From assembly GCA_013365365.1 (NCBI GenBank), contig JABVXU010000353.1, positions 1 through 58,108 of the forward strand: a stretch of 58,108 bases of DNA. Direction: 5' to 3'. Under the pieces are notes generated by a model. The model did not search any database. It worked only from the letters and a program-made list of their open reading frames with translations, and was not told where the DNA came from. Positions 12,579 through 24,700 of the stretch are shown here, piece by piece. Every line of letters begins with the position of its first letter. Position 1 is the stretch's first letter. The position numbers were made by a program, and so were the translations under genes. This DNA comes from Cruorifilaria tuberocauda (Eukaryota > Nematoda > Chromadorea > Rhabditida > Onchocercidae).

Positions 12579-13626
12579 GATTAAAATTAATTTTGGCTTT
12601 ATCACAAAGCTATTATTTCTTTTATTTACTATATAAAATTTAATTTTTACTTGAAGCGCCACTTTGTAGTTAGCTGGATTCAGAACTCGTTGTTATTACT
12701 TACTTTTTTTAGTTTGTAAAGTATAAGTAAGTCAAAAAAAGATGAATTTAATTTATGATGAAATTGCTAATTATGGTAAAATGTTATGGTGAAATGATGA
12801 AAATTGTAAAAATTATTACTGTCAAATATTTTTATGTGTTTTATGTAAAATATAAAAAATTTTACAGTTCACTAATTAATTTTTATAATTAATTGTAAAT
12901 GCCGAAGAATAATTTTTGTTCAATAATTGATTTTTAATTTTATTATTTCGAACGAACATTTTTCTTAAAACTTATCTACAGTTTTTTCTTTTTAACTGAA
13001 CGCATTAAATCATCATCAACAAAAATCTTAATTTTATCATGAAAACTAAAAAGACGAACGAGTTTTTTATGTTGTTTAAATGAATCAATTCAAAATACAA
13101 ATTAGTTCTGTATTATTTTGTAAAAATTATAAATATTTCTATTACAAAAATTTTAGAATAATTACGTTTGAAATGAATTAGGAATAATTACTTAAAAAAT
13201 ACTTTGAAAACAAGTTTAAAATAAATTAAAGGAAGTTTTTTAGAATTCTAATAAAGGTAATGAATAAATTAATTTAGCTATATGTATAATAATATCTCAC
13301 AGTCTGAATTTGCAACTGATTAAAAATACTACTATTTATGAATTTGATATAATTGATAAAGCTTGATCTTACATTTAGCATGTGATATGTCATATCTGAT
13401 CGAATTTCATTAAAACAATCACATCCTGTGGAAATTAATTATTCGATTAAATTAATTATAGTATTAATTATCGTCTTTAATAAGCATTTGATATTCGATA
13501 TATAAAATAAAACGTGACAAGTGATAAAATGATCGAAAGAAAAAAGTAAAAGGAAGAAGCATACTCAAGTGGAAGAGAAGAATTGAATCATTTTCATTTA
13601 TCATTTTTCAACTAATCTTCATTCTT

Positions 13627-13675
13627 CTCCCTCTTTCTCTCTCTCTTTTTTCTCACCCTCTCTCTCTCTGTTTTT
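13627..13675. repeat. CT-rich microsatellite
   Basis: An interrupted (CT)n/TTTCTC tract. Similar GA/CT tracts recur in noncoding parts of the window, at 18.7, 42.6, 51.8, 55.6, 55.8 and 56.8 kb. Confidence 0.8.
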
Positions 13676-14372
13676 CTAAATTGATAATTATTGTCTTAGT
13701 TATTAAAAAAATGAATTAAAAAAAAATCTTTGAATAAATTTCAACTAAAAGTTTAAGTAGCATTACTTGTATTCCCAATTTATCCGATTAATCATTTCGT
13801 TGATGATTTTTTTTCGTATCAAAAAAATGATTGAAATAAAAATTTATAATTGAAAGCGAAAATTGAAAAATTATTATTTATTTTTGCTAAAAAGAAAAAT
13901 TCAAATATTTATTGTTAGGCCAAGTTATATTAAGTTAAAAAAAAATAATAAATCATTTACAGTGTCTTCTGGTATTTACGGTATTTCCGATATTTACAGT
14001 ATTACCCTTTTTCATTTTTATTTTTCATTTCAACGAACGATTTTGGGAATACTTGAATGCATCGTTGGAAAAATTTTTCGATACAAAACACATCAATTAC
14101 GAGCAAACTTTTTCTTTTCCTCTTTAAATTTCATATTTTTTTCAATCATTTCCTTTTCACTTACAAAAAAGTTAAATGGAACCGGTTTTAACTGATACTT
14201 TCCAGTCATTTCCAGTTCAATTGCTAAATCATATTTCCTGATATTCATAGATTAAATTCCTTTTCTTCTGTTAAAATTTTAATATATCTTATTCATACAA
14301 GTTATAAGTTTATTCATGTAAGTCATAGGTTCAAAGTTCATATAAGTCAATATCTCTTATCTTGCTCAGACA

Positions 14373-14465
14373 GGTTTTTAACCTGTAGGTTTGTTTTTTA
14401 CCTTTCAAGATGAGAGTATCTTTATCACTACTAGGTTTCTTACCTGTAAGTTTGTTTTTTACCTT
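14373..14465. repeat. Tandem pair, 60-bp period, with small palindrome
   Basis: The segment AGGTTTTTAACCTGTAGGTT at 14373 and its continuation recur at 14433-14465 as AGGTTTCTTACCTGTAAGTT. Copy 1 contains a 7-bp inverted repeat (ACAGGTT/AACCTGT) that is broken in copy 2. Confidence 0.7.
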
Positions 14466-15360
14466 GTCAGATCAGAGAAATAGACATTTTTCTTTTTCAA
14501 TTTAGTAATTATCCAATTAAACTAAATAACACGTTTGTATTCCACTCATAAAAAAGTTATTTTTTATTTCTCCAACTATCCTAACATAAGAAATCGATCA
14601 ATTCGTTCTCGTTTTCCTGTTTCAAGAAATTTAAACTAATAATTTTAAATCGTTTGAATGAAAGAATTTCTCCTATAATCATTTTACAGCACTACTATTA
14701 AATGATAATTTTAACTTAAAATTTCTTTACAGTGATTTTATCAATAATTATTATCACTATTTATTATAATTAGGTATGAATAGAAAATTAATGTAAGTAA
14801 ATTTTATTTTTCATTCATAACAAAGTAGAAAAATTCAAAATGGTATTGTTAAAAAATGGTATTTGATCTAAGTTTACTGAATTAATATAAAGATGGATAA
14901 TCAAAATTTAATCGTATAAACTTATCATAGTAATTTCTATGGTGTAATTGATATTGAAACAGAAGTGATCAAAAGCTACCTGTTATATGTTATCAGATAC
15001 CTGTTATCAGCTCTAAATTCTTCATCGAATTCACTGTATTACTCTTTCTTCCAGGTTGATTGTAATCATTTGCATGAAAAAAAAATAGATTTGAGTGTAT
15101 CTATCCTGTTATCAATATATGATCAAGAAAAGCTTGTCCTAATTCAAGGTCTAATTTTAAGGTCAATAACCCACAAAGGCATATAACTAGTAGAAACTTT
15201 TAAATGTTCTGATTAGTTTTAGAATTTTCTTCTTCATCTCTCATTCCTTAAATTTCATTTTTCAGATGTTCAAAATTTTTAATCTATAATTATCATTTCC
15301 GATACTCTTTTTTGTTAATTACTTTTGTAGGTTATTGAATTTAGTATATTCGTTATAAAT

Positions 15361-15716
15361 ATTAATAATTAATAATAATAATAATAATAAATGAATAATA
15401 ACAATAACGATAATAATAATAATAATAATGATGGTAATGATAGTAATAATAATAATAATAATAAATAAATAATAACAATAATAGTAATAATATTAATAAT
15501 AATAATTAATAACAATAATAATGTATTTATAATAATAATTATTATTATAGTAATAATTAGTAACAGTAAATAATAATAACAAACAATAATAAATTATTTT
15601 AAACAATAATTTATTTAAATAATAATAATAATGATAAACAATAATAAATAACAATAAATAATAATAATAAACAATAATAAATAACAATAAATAATGACAA
15701 ATAATAATAAAGAGAT
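15361..15716. repeat. Long imperfect AAT/AATAAC microsatellite
   Basis: About 350 bp of AAT, ATAAC and AATG trinucleotide-type repeats. Open frames through it on the other strand are repeat artefacts. Confidence 0.9.
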
Positions 15717-15746
15717 AATAATAGAAGATCTAGAAGATCCGGGATG

Positions 15747-15833
15747 AGAATAATGTAAAAATAGGATGAGAATGAAATAATTTAAAAAGAAATTTTCAAA
15801 ATTTTTATAATTTCTCATAAACGACCAATAATT
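15747..15833. repeat. Dispersed 87-bp repeat, copy 2
   Basis: Second copy of the element at 12492-12578, equal in length and nearly identical. It sits directly after the AAT microsatellite and an AGAAGATC-type doublet. Confidence 0.85.
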
Positions 15834-16166
15834 ACCAACCTATATGCATTAGTGAATAATAAAAGGTATTCAAGAGAATTAGGACTTCTTCCTCCTCATC
15901 CTTTTATCACTTTTTAATGTAAATAAAATTGTATTTCAGATTAATTTTGATCAAAATCTATAAGAATTAATTTTTAATTGAAGTTATCTTTTAAAATTTC
16001 GATTGATGTTTTTTTCCTTTTTCATGATACATTACAAACCTGTTTTGTATCATTTTAATGAAGTTTTCACTGTATTTTCTAAACTGTCACATACACATTA
16101 TGTGAATTAATATTTCGTAATTCTTGTAAATTTTAGTTATTTGTGTGACTGATATCGAGAAAATCG

Positions 16167-18672
16167 ATGGATACGATATTACCATCACATTCTGATTCAT
16201 CGACTGAAGCATATACTGTATCTGATATATGTGGTACGGTACGATTTATATAGTTATTAAATAGTGTAAGAGAAGAAGTGAATTTACTCTTGAAACAATT
16301 TAAATATTATTATTCAAGTAAATATTAAAGTGAATTTACTATAATATATAATATTTAAAATTTTTAATATTATTATTAAATATTATTAGAAGTGAATTGA
16401 TTCTTGAAACAATTTAAATATTATTATTAAAGTAAATATTAAATAGTAGTCAATACTAAAGTATCAATGCTAATATTTCTAAAAACTTAATCATATGAAT
16501 GTTTTTTCTTTTTTTCAAAACTTTTAACAAATAATTGCAAAAAGAAAATGAGGAAGCAATGGATAAGAAGCCTTTGGAAGAGTTAGCTCAAGTGGAACAA
16601 GAAGAAAAACAAGTTAAATCGATCCTGATGAAAGAAGAAGTTACTAATGGCAATAAAGTTAATAATGCTAATTTATCGAATAAAAATGTAAGCTTTAATT
16701 TTTTTATTACTGATAAAGCGAGTGATAAAAAAAAGTCTTGTAATTTTTTCAACTTAGTAATAGATATAATAATGAGTAATGTGTGATAATTTAAAGAAAA
16801 AGAAATTCCATTAAATCATGAGATTTAGCGTAGAAGAGAAAGTATTGAGGTTACCGGTTCCCGGTTTTTTAAAAATCATGAAAGAAGAAGTCACTAATTT
16901 TTCACTTATCAAATTTAGAAACTGCAATTAATAGTGTTTTTTTTAAGTTAAGCTTGAATCTACTGTGAATTCAGCTTCATTTGAGCGAAGCCAGCTTACT
17001 TTGAGTTGTTTGGACAAGAATGACAAATTGATAAATTTCCCGAGTGTTAAGCTATCCATCTCGTCTTCACTTTTCACTTCTCCGGGATCTTTATTTACCA
17101 ATTTTTATCCAGAATTGTCTATTGTTCGATATTTCGATTTTTACTGATCGATATTAACTGAATTAATTTATTCATAAAACAATAATTGCTTTATTTAGTT
17201 TATTCTGATTATATCGCTTATTTAATCATCTCTTCAATATTTTTTATAACTTTTTTTTCCATAAATTAAAAACCATTGAAAATTTAACAAGCTAATGTAA
17301 GCTAAATGAAGCTAGCATATTTAATGTACTTGAATGTATTCAAAATGATCAATTTTTTTTGATATTCATTAATTTTTAATAAAATTTATCCATTTTCAAC
17401 AATTCATTTATTATTTATTAGAATTATTCATTTTAGTCAAAAAGTTGGAAATATTTCATAAAGTTGAGAATCAAAATGAAAATCAGATTTTATTAATTAA
17501 TTTCATTTTATATTATACAACACTGATCCATTCCATTCAACTTTTTTTACAGGGAAGTATAATTCCGGAAATGTTAATCACAACTAACGGAAACTTACCG
17601 CAGAATCCTACAAACCGAAAAATTGAACCAAATGGGGTAGTTGATGTGTTAAGTGAACAGAATCAGAATCCCCCTGAATCATGCAATCAAACTGCTTCTG
17701 AATCTGATATACCTTTTGAAGCGTGCAATGAAGATAATTCGAACGGAGCATCAGATTCATCAGTAATTCCTGATAAATCTACAACCGATGTTTCTGCTTC
17801 TACAACCACTTCTGAATTTCCTTCTTGCGAAATTCCGTCTAAACAGACTAAACCACTTTCTAATGGAATTTCCTCTAAAACTTCAAATGAAACCACCTCT
17901 GATCCATCATCTCCAAGTGAAACCACTTCTGATTCAACATCTTCAAGCGATACTTTAACTCAATCTTCTATTCAAGCTCTTTCAATTGAATCAATTCACA
18001 CTCCTTTACAGAACACTGAATCAAAATCACTGATAGCAACTACACAATCATTCACTTCAACGGAAAAATCAACTAACGAAAAAAATGCAACATTTCCGGA
18101 AGAAGCTATCAATACTTCTTCCTCTCTTACAGAGCATGAAAATACTTTAGTTCCAGAAAATAATCCACAAAATCTTCCCACAGAACAAAATACCTTGTCT
18201 GGAAAGACTCAATTTGCAATTAACGGTCAGCATACAAATGAAGCGGAGCAAATTCCGGAAAAAATTCAAATACAGCAATCACTTCCGGTAACTCACGCAC
18301 AATCATCCGATATGCAAACGTCTCCATCACTTTCAACGCAGATATCATCAACTGAAGTTCCAGAATCTGAAACTGAAACTGAAACAGTACCTGAATCATT
18401 AGCATTGATTCCAGACAAAAACTCTGCTATACTTAATTCCGAGGTTAGTTTGAATACTTAATTCCGTTATACTTAATTCCGAGGTTAGTTTGAATGAGAG
18501 CTTAAAATTAGAAAAATGGTTGTTCAAGTTAAAAAAAAGGAAAAAATTTTAAGATAAATCAAAAAAGAATAGAGATTGATGAATATTGCAAGAGATTCTA
18601 CTCTAATGCATTGTATTTAATGTTAGCAGTGAATAAAAAATTAAAAAAATACAACAGTTTAAAAAAATGAAA

Positions 18673-18709
<37 letters not shown>

Positions 18710-21700
18710 ATTGATAAAAAAATACAATAGTGATTGAGAGGGTTATATGATGCAACCGTTTCATAAATGTCAAAATTTAGGCTGATCTATAAATTATGTA
18801 TGAAAAATTTTCCACTACATTTATTCATTCATGGGAAATTGTGAATCGCATAAAGGTTGTCGACGGGTTATTTTTATCTTTCTTTTCTTTCAATTAAAAT
18901 TTCATAAATGATTAAATTATGGAAAAATTTAATTCCTTGTAAAACTTAAATACGAATGATAATATGTAGTGAGGATATTTGATTTATTCATTTTAGCTAC
19001 TTATGATAAATTTCAAAAAGTGGAAAATTTTTTTTTTACAATAAATTGATAAGTATATGATAAATGAGTTAAGTATAATATCCTGAAGCCTGTAGATTAA
19101 TAGATAGTGTAATACTTTGAGCTAAATGAGTTAAGTATAATACCCTGAGCCTATATATACTAATAGATTGTGTAATACCTTGAGTCTATAGATAATACAT
19201 TGAAAAACGATACTTGAAATCCCGAGAATTCTCGAGAATATTTTAACACGAAGAACTTTTGCAGATTTTTTCATAAAGATTATGGCAGTCTTTTCAATAT
19301 ATCACACTGATAACATTATCGGATTTTTTTCATGAGGATTATGAAGATGTTTTCAATGTACTATATTGATAACTTAATCATGAAGACTTTTTGAGATGAT
19401 TTTTTCATGAGAGTTATGATAACCTATAGTGATAACTTTAACCTATTCTAGTAACAGTTAAGCTTGATAACTTCATCCTATTCTAGTAATTAAAGTTAAG
19501 CTAGTTAAATTACTAGCATTACTTTTCGGCTATTTAGTTACAACAGTGAGAAGAGGTTTCATTATGTCCATTCGCTTACGGTGAGGGAATTTGAGGAGGG
19601 GTGATAGAATTGAATTTAGTGATAATGAATAGTTTGAGCAATTGGGACGCCACTGGTTTATCATTGATAATGTAGTTGTGATGCATTTCGATACTTTCTA
19701 CTCCTTCTGATATTTGTTTTAATTACGAAGATTAAAATTTCACAACTATTTGTTACTACAAGTAGAGTTAATATTTCAATGATAACGATAATATAGTGGT
19801 AATTATATAATGATAATAATTAATTATAATTATTCCTATATTATCGCTATCACTGAAATATTAACTCTATTTGTAGTAATAAATTATATGATTTCATTTG
19901 TGAAATTTCCAATTTACGGAGAAATTTTTTTTTATTTTTGAATTGAAAATTTAATGAGGTTCAAATCTTTTATTTAGACTTATGTTTCAGGTAGTTCCCG
20001 GTGGCATAGGTGTGGCAACACCAGAAGTTTCAAAATTTGTGGAATCTGATGTTATGGAAAGAAGTAATGGTAGAAGTAGGTTTTTTTTCAATTTTACTTT
20101 TTTCTTTTTAAGTTAATCTCTTTAATACTGGATTAGATTTTAAACAATGATGAGGAATTGGAAATGTTTCGGGAGATAATCGACTGACGATTGAAGCAAT
20201 AATTTCATAATGCCATTCAGCTGCATAAAACTGTCACTCTTATCTAGTTGTATGTGGAAAGTGCTGTAGGAATCCTTTTTTTTATCCTTCTTGTTCTTTT
20301 TCTATAATATATTCGCTTATACTATTCATGCGGAATGCGAAGAAAAGTGTTCAGAAATAAATTTAATACTCCTGAATTTTTGAACGTATGATTAAACTTC
20401 TTGTGAAGTGAATCTTAGAATATATGATCAAATTGTCTTTGATTCCAGGATTTCAAAAAAAAAAATCTCGAAGAAATATTTATATATTAAATAAAAGCGC
20501 GGTATTCTTAAGATCATTGAATAATATATTTTCATTTAGTACAATACATGTAGAGATTTGAAGTGATACTTAAGATATAATTGGATGTGAATATTATACA
20601 TATCCTCTTGAGTAAGTAATTAACTCAAAGGGAGCATATTTAGATTTCCTCATTTTATTCTGTCTCGAAGATCATTCATTGTCTTTGATAACTTATCTCT
20701 TTTCTTTCCTGCAATTGTTGGTAACCTTTTTTTTTTGTTTCAATATAAAATAGTATGAAGAAATAAACAAGAAATGAGTGATTAGTGTACGTTGAGGTGA
20801 TAGAAGGATGAAGGAGAGTATAGCAGCAAAAGAGTTCTAAGTAAAGATATATTAGAAACAGTATAAAGCAGTTGTTAGAAAAACAACTGCTTTATACTGT
20901 TTCTAATATATTTCTAACTAGTCACTTATCGAAGAGAAGACTGAGCTAATACAACTTAGACGTCTTTGTTTTACCCTGTATTATTTATCATTTCTTACAC
21001 GATTATTTGTCTAATTACAAATCTCGCTTCTTATTTCTTATTTTTAGAAAAATTCCAATCTTTCGGAAAATTTGTAAAAAAAATATTGCAGAAAGTTTGT
21101 GCTATTTTCATCATAATGTAGTATACATACAGTTTATTTCTTAATCTAAAAATCGATATTGATATGTCTATCATTGGTCTATATATTTCTGTTCGTTCTG
21201 GTTCCTTTGATGCATATTTATTTCATCATGAAGTAGAAAAAAATATTATGATTATGTAGGGAGAAAAAATTTTTTGCTATATCATAAAGTGAGATATAAC
21301 GTGATTTCGGATGAATTGTGCTGAAGTGGTTGTAATAGATGATGATATGATGATGAGTGGAGGCCGGGAGTATCGATGGCTTCAATATGCCATTCTTCTT
21401 GCTTTGTTTGCATGTTATAGTAACAGATTTGATCATGCCCAACTGTATCATAGTTATGGTCAATTGCTGATGAATTTCGTCTAGAATTACTCTCACATAA
21501 AACTTCTTGATTCTTTATTTTTTTATGTTTTGACATTTTTTAATATTTTCATTTTTCTGTCCCTGGTACTTCATATATCAATTGATATCGAAGAAAATTA
21601 GGAATTACAAAATAACTTAAGTTTTATTTTAATTCCAATTAAACTTATCATTCTTTAATTATTTTTTTATCATCTGTCGATCATACGATATCTTGTCACA

Positions 21701-24700
21701 GTGTAGCATCTTTTCAATATATAATCGTTCATTTGCGCCACTTCACTAGGCATAGGCGTTTTTTTAGTGTAAAGTCATACTATAACGTTCCATTTCATTT
21801 AGTTACTGTTAATTAACTAAAAATAGAATAAGAAGAAAATGTAGAATAATCAAACTCTATATTCGAGAAAGATAATATCCAATTTGCAAGTAAAATTAAA
21901 TCTCCATACCTATGTCTATTTTCTGATGTAAATTCTCGAATATGCAAATGCACATATTAATACAGTTTTCATACATTAACTATTATATTGCATATTTTAA
22001 TGTTGAACTGCCATTTATATATAAGCTCAATCTGTCTTAATATTTATTGAACAATTGGAAATGCCATCACTGACTGGATCAGCTTTAGTTTCTGTTGTGA
22101 AATTTTTTGGAAAAAAGAAAAAAGAATGTAAGTATTGTTAATTTGTTATAAATTAATATTATTAATTATATTAAATAATTTTCGATTTTTTTTGAAATTT
22201 GAACTTATCGATTTCTGTCATGATAATTTATTTTAGCTGTCTTATCTTAAATTGTCAAATCTCCTCAAAGTCTAAACTTTCCTTTCGTATGACCGTGAGA
22301 CTTATACGATTTAAATATACTGCAGGATAATATTCAGAGAGGGTAACTTTCTAGTCTTCTATCTATTAGATGATATAAAAATGTTTCAGAATAAAATATT
22401 CTCAAAGAGAAGGAGGAAGAATATTAATATGCTTCAGACTGAACGTCCTTATGTAGATGTTGATATCATATACCAACTTAAGAAGAAAGTTCTCAGTAGC
22501 CAACTATCGCAAATTTCTATTCTTGAGTTAATATGTGACTAGTTAATAAATTCCGAAACTCGCGATAGCTGGGTTGATCGGGAGTTTGATCAGTAACTCT
22601 GATCATTTGCTGCTTGCTGAAAGATGGTAAATGCTGGATTAGAGATGAAACATTTTTGGTCTTTCTCTATTGATTGACAGATTTATTTTCTTTCTCTTAT
22701 ATAACTCACTGCTGGATAATCTGGTAAGAATTCTAAAAAAGTTTGTAAAACTAAATTGATTTAAATCTCTGATGAGAAAAGTTCAAAATTCATTTTTTTA
22801 ATGCAAACAATTTCATACTTTAAAAGTCTAGTTTTCTTTCAGATGGGATAATTTCAAAAGAGCATCGACAGCCGAATGAAACAATTGGAGCGAAAGTAGT
22901 GGCAGGAAGTGAAGCAGAGGTGGCAAGCACAATGGTAGTATCAAACGGAGTTTTCGAAGAAAGGCAGAATTCTGTTGCTGGAGCATCATATGAAGTGAAT
23001 GAACCTAAGTCAATGACAAGCCAATTTGAAACACCGCGTAGGCCGCCTAGGTTGGTTCAAATTTCTATAAGAAATCTAAGAAAGTTATTGATTAAATTAG
23101 ATTAAGAAGTTTTTTTATCTTGCAAGAGAATAGTGAAAATCGAAGCAAGACTTTGTAAAAATGCTTTCTAATGTTTACTTTGCCGGATAAAATATTCAAA
23201 CAGATGTTTGTTAACACTTCTAAATGTGGAGTGTAAACTTGTCCGTCTATATAATATAAAGACAGATACGGCCTTTTTACCTCTGCTGTAAGTGTCGCCT
23301 ACATTAAGTACTTTGAAACAGAATTCAAGGATCACTCAGTTCAAGTTTTTGTGCAGAATTCAGAAAATCTTATTACAGCAATTTTTATAACTGAGTTAGA
23401 ATACTGTGCTCTAGAGTAGGTCTTCTATCGAAATGAATCAGATCAAATATTCTGATAAGAATGATATGATATCAGAAATTTGTCGCAGATATATTTTCAC
23501 TATCAAAGATGAAATTTGGATTAATCAGTATTGCAAGTATTTTAAAGAATTTTGAAAATATAGACTCGAGCATTCAATATGTCTTGTCATAAGTCGCATT
23601 CGCTCGACTGTGCTTTTTACTAAATTCGCTCTTTTTTATGTGTGTCTTTGTTTCTTCATCTGGTACTTTTCACATCCGAAATTTGTCAGTGAGCGATATT
23701 ATGATATACATTTCTTTAACCTAATACCAATCAACTTTTTCTCTTTTTTGTCTCTTGAAACTCTAGCTATATTTGTCTGCTTAAGCGATAATTTGTTTAT
23801 CGATATTTAGCATTTTCAGTTAACAAAATGGGTAACTTTGTTTTCGATAGCTATTTCCTCCTATCTTTCTTTAGAAGAGGTTTGGGTTGCTACGAAAAAT
23901 ACTAGAATCATGGATCACGAATGTTAGATTTTGTTATTACCAAAACTATCATGTTTATTAATTCAAGCATTAAAATTGATCGTAAACTTAGTAAATAGTA
24001 CTTGCTATTGATTCCATTGAAACGAATTGATATGTTCATTAAAATATATTGTTGGCAGCATTTGATGTGCCGTGGAATTGACTAATGTTTATTGATAATA
24101 ACAATCTTTCTTTTCATCCTTTTGTCCCTCACTTTCTCGGCATGTGTGGCTTTGCTCCTATGCCTTTCAAAAATTTTTTTTTAGTATTCTTGTACTCTGA
24201 CGAGTTAAGGAAAAAAAAATGGGAAATAGTTGCAACGGCTGGAAAATTAACTGCCTGAATATGTATATATTTTAATGCCTGCAAATAATCCCTCTGAGTG
24301 TTAGTGAGAAATTTTGTATAAATTGTGTACTGGGCATTTTTAATTTGGCAATATCATCAGATATAGTACACCTATTCCAAAGTTTGGATGTTAATGACTT
24401 TAGAATAAGTGCTGTAATAACAAATTCTATTGACAATCTCTTCGGAAGTAGATATTATAATAATTAGGAGGAGGAATAATATTAGAATAGTTTTAAAATG
24501 GCAAAATATATGGACACTATCCGGCAATAATGTGGACACTATCCGGCGATAATATGGACACTATCCGGCGGTAATATGGACACTATCCGGCTATGTGATA
24601 ATGTCAGATTCACTTTATATGCATTGTTTAATTTTGTGTAGACGTGATACTCCTTAGTGTTATTATTTTTTTTTTCGACATCTCTGAAGGTTATTGTCTT

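Larger units (their letters stand above)
9983..16135. other. Intergenic region, gene-poor and repeat-rich
   Basis: The first few hundred bases are presumably the L2HGDH 3' UTR. An open frame at 10004-10294 has the low-complexity composition of UTR and no family resemblance. The rest holds a dispersed 87-bp repeat pair, a CT-rich microsatellite, a 60-bp tandem pair near 14.4 kb and a long AAT-type microsatellite. One exon-like segment at about 15055-15160 (TTCTTCCAG before, AAG|GTCAAT after) is too isolated to call. Confidence 0.55.

Noticed and set aside
15055..15160. Exon-like segment with TTCTTCCAG and GTCAAT borders
   Set aside because: No partner exon, no phase-compatible neighbour and no family similarity; the evidence is too thin.
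17445..17552. In-frame extension upstream of the Ser/Thr-rich exon
   Set aside because: It begins in a non-ATG codon and crosses a strong TTTTTTTACAG acceptor at 17542-17552; the exon more likely starts at 17553.
17687..18405. Minus-strand frames within the Ser/Thr-rich exon
   Set aside because: They mirror codon bias of the plus-strand exon (Val/Glu/Ser-rich antisense) and have no independent support.
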